Assembly (NCBI RefSeq): GCF_012489685.1
Contig: NC_080043.1
Location: forward strand, 31,466,743 to 31,530,742
Direction: 5' to 3'
DNA length: 64,000 bases
Source: Lotus japonicus
Taxonomy: Eukaryota > Streptophyta > Magnoliopsida > Fabales > Fabaceae
In this document: in pieces, positions 57,449-64,000 of the stretch
Layout: each line of letters opens with the position of its first letter
How positions within the stretch are numbered: position 1 is the stretch's first letter
Notes under the pieces: model-generated
The model's input: only the letters and a program-made list of their open reading frames with translations
The model's database searches: none
Told to the model about the DNA's origin: nothing
Made by a program: the position numbers and the translations under genes

Positions 57449-58688
57449 TGAAGGTGCGAAAAACACTAGAAAGGGGGGTTTGAATAGAGTTTTTGTATCT
57501 CGGGTATACTTTTTAGCTTTTTCAAAACTCAAAGATAAAAACTAAGTGCTGAATAATAGGAAGTAGAGAACACGAGTATTTTATCCTGGTTCACTTGAGA
57601 TAAAAGCTCAAGCTAATCCAGTCCACCTGTGAAGGTGATTTCTTCCTTCTTCTGATGAAGGCAATCCACTAAAATCAATGAGTGTTACAACTGCACTTTG
57701 CAACCTGCTAAGTGACTAACAATACACTGATTTTCTCACTAGTATCCTCTTAAGAAGCTGATCTACCGATCCTCTTAAGACTAGCTAAATACTGAATCAG
57801 CCTTGATTCAGTCCTCTCAAGATCCGACCAACCTTGGTCTCTTGAAGAACTTTACAATATGATGTAAAAGGTTTCGGGTTTACAAAGAGTGCTTCTAACA
57901 AGCGAATAGTAAACTCAGAAGTTTAAGAATAGTGAAGAAATAATGCTAAGAGAATGGTTCGTTTGTGTTGAATATTTTCAGCAAAGTTTCTTGGCCTCTT
58001 TCTTCTTTCTTCAGCCTTTATATACTCCAAGACTTGTGATGTAGCCGTTGCTAGGGTTTTATCCGTTGGAGTGGCAATTCTGTAATATCATACTGCTAGG
58101 CTGTACAAGGTAGGTGGCGGACAGACTGAGACTTGTACGACGTTGTACTGTGATAGCGACCTGTCCTTTCACCAGTTGACTTGTGATGAAGGAGCTTCAG
58201 ATGAACGTTGATGAAGCTTCTGATCATCGTCAGATTGAAGCTTGGATTCTTCTGACCATGCAACTTCTGCTACTGAACGAGTTCCTCAGAACTTCTGATC
58301 GTCAGAGCTAGAATAGCTTGGGTCTTCAGAACCAACTTCTTGTAAGTCTTCAGAACTTGAGTCTTCTGCTTCTGGACCGTTCCACTGGAACATCTGGTCT
58401 TCAGAACTTCTGACTTGAGTTCTTCAGAACTTCTTGAGAGCTTCCATCTTCAGAGCTTCTGAAGTATTTTCCACTGTTCAGAACGAACATGATAGATTAA
58501 ATAGCTCTCTTTTTAGTAACCCTTGGTTCTTCTTCTTCTGAACGAATAGGCTTGGGTCAGATTCAGAACCTGTTTGTCACAACTTAAAAAGACAAACGTT
58601 AGGGTACCACAATTGTTCATCATCACAAACCTTAATTGTAATCATCAAAACATAGAGATGCAACCACTGATCAAACCTTGATCTTACA
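57449..58688 (-). repeat. Sirevirus 5' LTR
   Basis: 1,240 bp, nearly identical to 46510-47749. A likely TATA (GGAGTATATAAAGG on the minus strand) lies near 58015-58028, about 660 bases from the start of the LTR. Confidence 0.95.
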
Positions 58689-58824
58689 CATTAAACTTCT
58701 GTTATGTGAATGTAAATTTTGGTTAGATCTTTATAAGTTTACATGTTCTTTTATAAAGTTGTAAGCAACAAGATTTTCTATTTATTTAAGAATACCATCG
58801 AATCCTGTGGAAAAACTTTGCCAT

Positions 58825-59213
58825 AATTATCTAAGATTTACCTAGATTACTCTTTACTAAAATTTCCAGACTTTTATTGCAGAGGCAATCTTGGCTAATT
58901 TGAAAATTTTAAATTAGAGAAACTTTTAACATTAAAATTTTAAAAGATTATCCCTAATTATCTTAGATTTACCTAGATTACTCCTTACTAAATTGACCTG
59001 ACTTTTATTGCAGAGACAATCTTGACAAATTTAAAATTTTTAAATCTGAGAAACTTTTAACATTAAAATTTTAAAAGATTATCCCTAATTATCTAAGATT
59101 TACCGAGATTACTCCTTACTAAATTGACCCGACTTTTATTGCAGAGCCAGAGACAATCTTGGCTAATTTGATATTTTTAAATCTTGAAATCGTTTTCATC
59201 ATCTCTTCAAATT
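58825..59213 (+). repeat. three tandem 131-bp repeats in Helitron 4
   Basis: Units start at 58825, 58956 and 59087, each beginning aattatct(a/t)agatttacc. Each contains cttttattgcagag, a good 3' splice-site look-alike. The third is incomplete. Related sequence occurs once, reversed, in Helitron 1 (about 13660-13920). Confidence 0.85.
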
Positions 59214-59283
59214 AAGAAAAGTCTCAAGCCTAATTTACTGCATATTTACAGGAATCCCCTGATTTATCATTTTATTCTTTCTC

Positions 59284-59811
59284 ATGATCTACAATATAAA
59301 AATAAAAGATGTCGTGCTCAATCTAGGATTTTCCAGATTTAAGATTAGTCAACCAACCTTCCCAAATAGTCCCGTTGGTTCCCAGTTATTTACAAGTCCT
59401 CCATCTAACCTCACTTCAGATCATAGTACTCCAAATAGCTCGACCGAAGCACGGCTGAAAAGAAAATCCATTATGAAACAGAAAAGATCTTCAGTCAAAT
59501 CTTCAATTAATATTTATGTTAGGCCGTTTGTAATAGAAGACGAAAATGTCCAAAATCCCTTGAAAAATATGTCGAGCCAACCATCAGATAAACAAAGAAA
59601 ATTTGCACAAGCTCGAGCGAATAGTAAGCCGATTTTGAAGCGCAACAGAGAGCATAGGGAAAACCAGAACATGGAAAATATACAACCCGATAGTCCACCA
59701 ATAGACTCTATTTGTGAAGTTGGTGCCCTCAGCAACGATGAGTACACTAAGGGTTTGTTCGGTTGGAGAGGGGAAAGTGGGAGGAAAGAAAACACAGAAA
59801 CCGAGGAATGA
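59284..59811 (+). pseudogene. 175-codon open frame in Helitron 4, possibly Rep N-terminus
   Basis: Starts MIYNIKIKDVV. The middle is basic and disordered (ARLKRKSIMKQKRSSVKS, RKFAQARANSKPILKRNREH), as is common for the N-terminal arm of plant Helitron Rep proteins, but I see no Rep motif. The last 25 codons derive from a repeat shared with other DNA transposons (gtttgttcggttggagaggg), so the present stop is secondary. No downstream Rep exists. Likely a leftover of a Helitron gene. Confidence 0.35.
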
Positions 59812-60006
59812 ATTTAGATTAAGGTGTAGTCCAAATTCATTTCTCGAGATCAAACGAGTTTCTGTTGATCTCAATCAGGCTCAGAAGAGAAGTCTTTTTG
59901 TCCACTTTACTTACGATTTCAGACTCTTCTATTTCATCTGTTGTTTAATATATTTTTAATAATCAAGGTATTAATTGATGTATCAAATACGTACAATACA
60001 TGTATT

Positions 60007-60038
60007 CCCCGTGCAACTCATGGGTAAAGAAACACTAG
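60007..60038 (+). other. right terminus of Helitron 4
   Basis: CCCCGTGCAACTCATGGG, then GTAAAGAAACACTAG. Same spacing (about 11 bases) between hairpin and CTAG as in the three minus-strand Helitrons (reverse complements at 10196-10227, 21335-21363 and 31935-31966). Confidence 0.85.
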
Positions 60039-61109
60039 TATTTTGTAAAATTATTATTATTTTAAGATTTTAAGACTATTTATCACATGTCTTCTTCCAC
60101 ATATACTATCATTTAATATATATTGTATCTCTCACCTATCATCTCTAATTCTTACCAATGACAATTCTCACCAATCACTTAACCAATGACCATCATTCTC
60201 TCTCTTTAATAAAATTCAACTTTAAATAGGGGTGTTTTAACCAAATTTTATATCGAGTAATGAACTCTTAAACTGCGTGTCTTTCCTTAAACAACAACCA
60301 TTTTGGAATAGAGGGAGTATTACGTTCATTCTTCTGATATATCGGAAAGATAAATTGCACCCTCTAATAATTGATCCTTGGACTTTTCCTTCTCCAACCT
60401 ATATGTCATCAAACTCTTACCACTTAAACTATCATTCATGGACTATTTCTAATAATCAATAGTGTAATAAAAATTAATATATTTATAAATTAGAATTTAA
60501 TAAAAAGTAAATTTTAAAATAGTTGTTGCAAACAGTTTTGTTAAGTCTTGCTTAATTAGGCAGTCTTATATCTCTTATTCAAGTGTAATAAAAATTGATA
60601 GATTTATAAATTAGAATTTATAATAAAAAGTTTACAACTAATGTAACATGAGTAACATTGACGTGATCACATGTGTTCTCAGTCACAGGTTTACACTAAT
60701 AAAGTTATCCACTTACAATATTATTTAACCCAAGAGGTTAGTGAAATGAACAACACAGACTGAGTCTTGGCTTTATTAGGCAGCAAAGGCCGGCGTCAAG
60801 AAACAAACTAAAAAGTAGGCTCGAATTGAATGAAACGCAGCTGTTGGTATCCACCTTCAACCACCCATAAACCCCTCACAACTGCCCGATCATACACGCC
60901 AAAAACACACACACATACACACAATTGCACAAACACTTCATGTCCAACTCACTCTTCCAAATTCCAAACTCATCATTCTGAAATGAAAAGAAATAAAATA
61001 GTAAACATATATATGATGATTCCTGTGTGCCACTCATATATTTTTAAATATTAATCATATTTCTTTCTCAAAATAGTTCACCAACATCACCCCACCCTCC
61101 TTCATCCTT
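60039..61109. other. intergenic region before the GPAT gene
   Basis: AT-rich; holds a SINE at 60337-60440 and a (CA)-rich stretch at 60903-60922. A 23-bp text (tagatttataaattagaatt) is repeated at 60481 and 60600. The 74-codon frame at 60830 is unconvincing. Confidence 0.5.
60337..60440 (-). mobile_element. tRNA-derived SINE, third copy
   Basis: Minus strand: gatagtttaagtggtaagag, then gatcaattattagagggtgc and aatttatctttccgatatat. Older than the other copies, with several changes; same order of blocks. Confidence 0.6.
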
Positions 61110-61117
61110 TTATAAAC
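61110..61117 (+). promoter_or_regulatory. TATA box of the GPAT gene
   Basis: TTATAAAC, 96 bases before the ATG. With the usual 30-base spacing the transcript starts near 61140-61145, giving a leader of about 60 bases that is mostly CT repeats (61165-61200). Confidence 0.65.
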
Positions 61118-61205
61118 CCCCCTTCACCCTCTCTCTCTTCATAACATTTCTCACCAAAATCAAATCTCTCTCTCCCTCTCTTTCTCTCTCTTTTCTCTTA
61201 TAGTC

Positions 61206-61826
61206 ATGGGAGCATTTCCTTGTTTCGAACCAATCACAAAATGCAGCAGCGCCAAAGACAGATCAAACCAAACCGTTGCCTCAGACTTAGACGGCACGCT
61301 TCTCGTGTCGCGAAGCGCTTTCCCTTACTACATGCTCATAGCCCTCGAAGCCGGTTCAATTCTGCGAGCGCTGATCCTCCTCACCTCCGTCCCTTTTGTC
61401 TACTTCACGTACCTCTTTGTCTCTGAAACCATCGCCATCAAGACGCTGATCTTCATCGCCTTCGCCGGGCTGAAGGTTAAGGACATCGAGATCGTGTCCA
61501 GGTCCGTGCTGCCGCGGTTCTACGCTGACGACGTGCACCCGGAGGCGTGGCGGGTGTTCAGCTCGTGTGGGAAGCGGTACATTGTCACGGCCAGCCCAAG
61601 GTTGATGGTGGAGCCGTTCGTGAAGACGTTTCTTGGGGCGGATACGGTGATCGGGACCGAGCTCGAGACGACGAAATCCGGGAGGGCGACCGGGTTCGTT
61701 ACGGCGCGTGGAGTGCTTGTTGGTGAGCACAAGAAAGCAGCACTTGTCAAGGAATTTGGTCCTGACTTGCCTGATTTGGGACTGGGAGACAGTCTTAGTG
61801 ACCATGACTTCATGTCACTTTGCAAG
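61206..61826 (+). CDS. GPAT6: glycerol-3-phosphate 2-O-acyltransferase, GPAT6-type, exon 1 (partial gene)
   Basis: Land-plant sn-2 GPAT of the ER, which transfers acyl groups from acyl-CoA to glycerol-3-phosphate for cutin monomers. Only exon 1 is here: 207 codons ending DFMSLCK|GTTCGT, the known exon 1/2 border of this family. It encodes the N-terminal HAD-type phosphatase domain. Motif I is intact (DLDGTLL, Asp27 and Asp29) and motif III is intact (GDSLSDHD, Asp195 and Asp199), as in the GPAT4/6/8 clade, whose members remove the phosphate to give 2-monoacylglycerol; in GPAT5/7 these motifs are altered. Two hydrophobic segments lie at about 38-95. [12 protein letters not shown] and KSGRATGF favour GPAT6 over GPAT4/8. 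The acyltransferase motifs belong to exon 2, outside the window. Confidence 0.88.
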
Positions 61827-64000
61827 GTTCGTATATACAATTTAATATGTTTTGAATACTAGTGAAGTGTTACATAAATAGATTTTTAATTCAATCTATT
61901 GATTAATATGAGTGTTACGTTTATTTGTACTCTTACCAAAGTATCAAAACATAGCATTAATCTTACATTAAACTACTATTTGCTATATAGATATATACTG
62001 TATAAGGATATACTTCCTTATCTAAGATTAAGAAGAGTATTTGTGAAGATTATGAAATGTGACAATGAGAGGAATATTGTCAAAATTAAAATAAAATATG
62101 GAGTTATGTCTAAAGTTACATGATAATTTTAAATAATACTATAAAATAATTTTTAATCTGTTGACCCTTCATAGTAATTTAGCTGTTTTAATCTTATAGG
62201 AAAAAGAAAATTCTCACTAGTAGATAACGGACACATCTCATATACGTACGCTAATTGGAAAATAGTATTTTTTGCACTCACTTTTATGATATTTTTTTAC
62301 TCTAAAAAATGGATTGGTAGTAAAAAAAATGTTATAAAATTGAGGTGTTTGATTATGAATTACACTGTGTTGGTATATTGGGAATGACTTAAATGTGTGT
62401 GTTAGAGTGTCAAAGATCAAAATGGTTAATTTTCGCATGTTCAATCAATATTGATGTGATGATCAAATGATCAAATTTAACTTTTTTTAGGGTTCTCACC
62501 TAACTCACTATATGCACAAACTCGTGTTGTTTTCAATCATACTTTTTCACCTTTCTATTTTGGTAGAAGGGGGGCGGTGATTAAGTTCTGTGAGCTGTTT
62601 CTTTGCTCCATAGAGCCCACCTACAGTAGAGATCGTTGAGATTAGTTACTATATTGCCCCTAATCCGTTCACGTTTGGTGGGAGCCTTAATGATCATGAG
62701 AAACATTGTTTTCATCCATTTATCATGCACCTCACTTCCTAGGCTTGGGTCTCTTTTGGACTTTTCGTGTATATTTTTCTCTCATGGAATTTGGTACATA
62801 ACTCCACCCTTGTTGTTTGTGGATTTAAATCCTCTATCCGCAAATTTCTCTTATTTCTTGTCTTAACTCATGAAATCGTAACATATCAATTATAAAATAT
62901 ATAAATATAATATTTATGGATTTATATAGACAATTTTTGAAAAAAATTAAATTACCTTAGTCTTAAGTAGTCCAATAATATTCAAGGGAAATAAAATTTC
63001 CAATTCACTTATCTAAATATCGTTGATTCATCTACAATTTAAGTGATTTAATCCAAATTTTTCTACTATCATTTGGGTTGTCTAAATGACCCATCATAAA
63101 GTTTGACTTAAATAGCTCATCATTCAATCACATTAAAGATAAGTGAGTTGGAATTTCTATATTTTATTTATTAATTTATTTCTAACTTATTTATCTCTAA
63201 TGTGATTGGATAATACTTTATCATGGGTCATTTAGACCACTCCTATCATTTACATAACTCAAACATTAATAATCTTACTGATTTTTAATTGATATAGTGC
63301 AATTTCATTCGTGCGAGAACAAATAAAACACTACTACTATTTTGGAACAAAAGATTTTGATTCGTAGTTTGTTGCCATACCCGTCTTTTTCGATATTTAC
63401 TAGCCTCAACTTTTGTAGTGGTCCCCACTTGTTCATTAATGGCCCATTTTTTCAGTTCTCTTGTAATATTGAGTCATGATCCTAACTTTGTGGCTTTAAA
63501 TACAACTAATAATTAGTAGAGGTTATAACATCCCCAATTGGTTCCTCTTTCAAGTAAACGAAATTCAATTCAGTTTCAGAACCTCTGACACGTTCCCATC
63601 AGTTCCTCATGTCCAACCAATTTCTATTACTCAATCTAAGCCTCACTAATCGTACCTCATCTAAAATGCATGAAAAAGTGTAGTTTACCATTTCCCTGAT
63701 ATGTTTCTCATCATGAAAATAGAAAGCACATTCCTTATGATGACATCCCCTAATTTACCTTACTCTGTTTATCATTGATCAGTTTTTGTTATATTACTAA
63801 GAGTGTGTTTGTTTTACGGTTGGAGCATCCAAATGTACTTTCGGGTCTTATGTAACTTTGTGCTACTATATTTGGTAAATTAAAAATCACATTCACCCAA
63901 CTCCTTTTTAGCCTCAAACCAACTTTCATCTCAACTCTCCACAAATTGTCACTTCTACATTCATCTAACATACTTTCAACCTCAAACTTTATTTTGAAAT
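61827..64000 (+). other. GPAT intron 1 (incomplete) with no exon 2
   Basis: At least 2,174 bases of AT-rich sequence after the 5' splice site. I looked for the acyltransferase blocks of exon 2 in all frames and see none, so the intron runs past the window. Nothing else is recognisable inside; short frames at 61899, 62238, 62636 and 63789 match nothing known. Confidence 0.7.

Larger units (their letters stand above)
46510..58688 (-). mobile_element. Sirevirus (Ty1/copia) retrotransposon, recent insertion
   Basis: 12,179 bp on the minus strand, flanked by CATTA (46505-46509 and 58689-58693). Two 1,240-bp LTRs differ at about 10 sites by eye, so insertion was recent. Order on the minus strand: LTR, primer site, gag, pol (protease, integrase, reverse transcriptase, RNase H), an envelope-like ORF, a small ORF, polypurine tract, LTR. 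Long gag, integrase before reverse transcriptase, and an extra ORF after pol mark the SIRE/Maximus lineage. Gag and pol are open; the envelope-like ORF is broken in two places. Confidence 0.95.
46020..60038 (+). mobile_element. Helitron 4, split by a Sirevirus
   Basis: Plus strand. Left end TCAATCAATATATATTAG at 46020 after A; right end CACTAG at 60035-60038 before T, preceded by an imperfect hairpin (CCCGTGCAACTCATGGG). Without the 12,179-bp retrotransposon and its 5-bp duplication the element is about 1.8 kb. Its right part holds three 131-bp repeats (58825-59213), an open frame of 175 codons, and a right arm resembling Helitrons 1 and 2. Confidence 0.75.

Noticed and set aside
43886..60038. 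One large Helitron from the first left end to the only right end
   Set aside because: A second complete left end at 46020 with the canonical A|TC border makes the shorter reading more likely; the first is treated as truncated.
61899..63971. Short frames after GPAT exon 1 as possible exon 2
   Set aside because: None shows acyltransferase motifs or fits the phase after Lys207.

Overview
This is nuclear DNA from a dicot plant. It is AT-rich, with GT-AG introns, plant gene families and plant transposon lineages. The transposons and the PIP1 and GPAT sequences suggest a legume (Lotus-like), but that is inference, not something the sequence proves. Only two host genes look functional. One is a complete four-exon PIP1 aquaporin at 17.4-19.1 kb (+). 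The other is the first exon of a GPAT6-type glycerol-3-phosphate acyltransferase at 61.2 kb (+), whose second exon must lie beyond the window. Nearly everything else is transposon sequence or AT-rich intergenic DNA. Layout: 1.03-9.82 kb is a Ty3/gypsy element of the Tat type with 5-bp target duplications. It has lost the gag core, its pol is decayed, and it carries an antisense extra ORF with an apparent intron. 10.20-14.73 kb is a Helitron (minus) with a Rep fragment and captured UNC93-like exons. 15.3-17.1 kb is a nested site: a solo LTR inside an inverted-repeat element, flanked by a duplicated host segment. 17.4-19.1 kb is PIP1. 20.8-21.1 kb is a LINE RNase H remnant. 21.34-24.28 kb is a second Helitron with a SINE inside it. 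24.3-31.9 kb is intergenic, with LINE, TRIM and CACTA-like remnants and a long TA tract. 31.94-33.75 kb is a third Helitron carrying an exon piece of a vacuolar sorting receptor and another exon-like piece. 34.6-36.0 kb holds a SINE and LTR-like debris. 36.2-37.1 kb is a GGT-rich simple repeat. 37.29-39.98 kb is a 2.7-kb solo LTR of chromovirus (Tekay-like) type. 42.5-42.9 kb is a MITE. 43.9-45.4 kb is a Helitron left end with captured O-fucosyltransferase exons. 46.02-60.04 kb is a fourth Helitron split by a young 12.2-kb Sirevirus (Ty1/copia, minus strand). 61.1-64 kb is the GPAT promoter, exon 1 and intron. The Helitrons are one related family. They share the left end TCAATCAATATATATTAG, an approximately 205-bp tandem repeat behind it, and a right end with a GC hairpin and CTAG. 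Each full copy sits between A and T. Different copies hold different host exon fragments, some with intact splice sites. The Sirevirus LTRs are almost identical (about 10 differences in 1240 bp by eye), and its pol and a small 138-codon 3' ORF are open. Its envelope-like ORF is broken, and its Gag zinc knuckle has Tyr in place of the usual His. The Tat element is older (about 19 substitutions between 318/320-bp LTRs) and cannot be autonomous.
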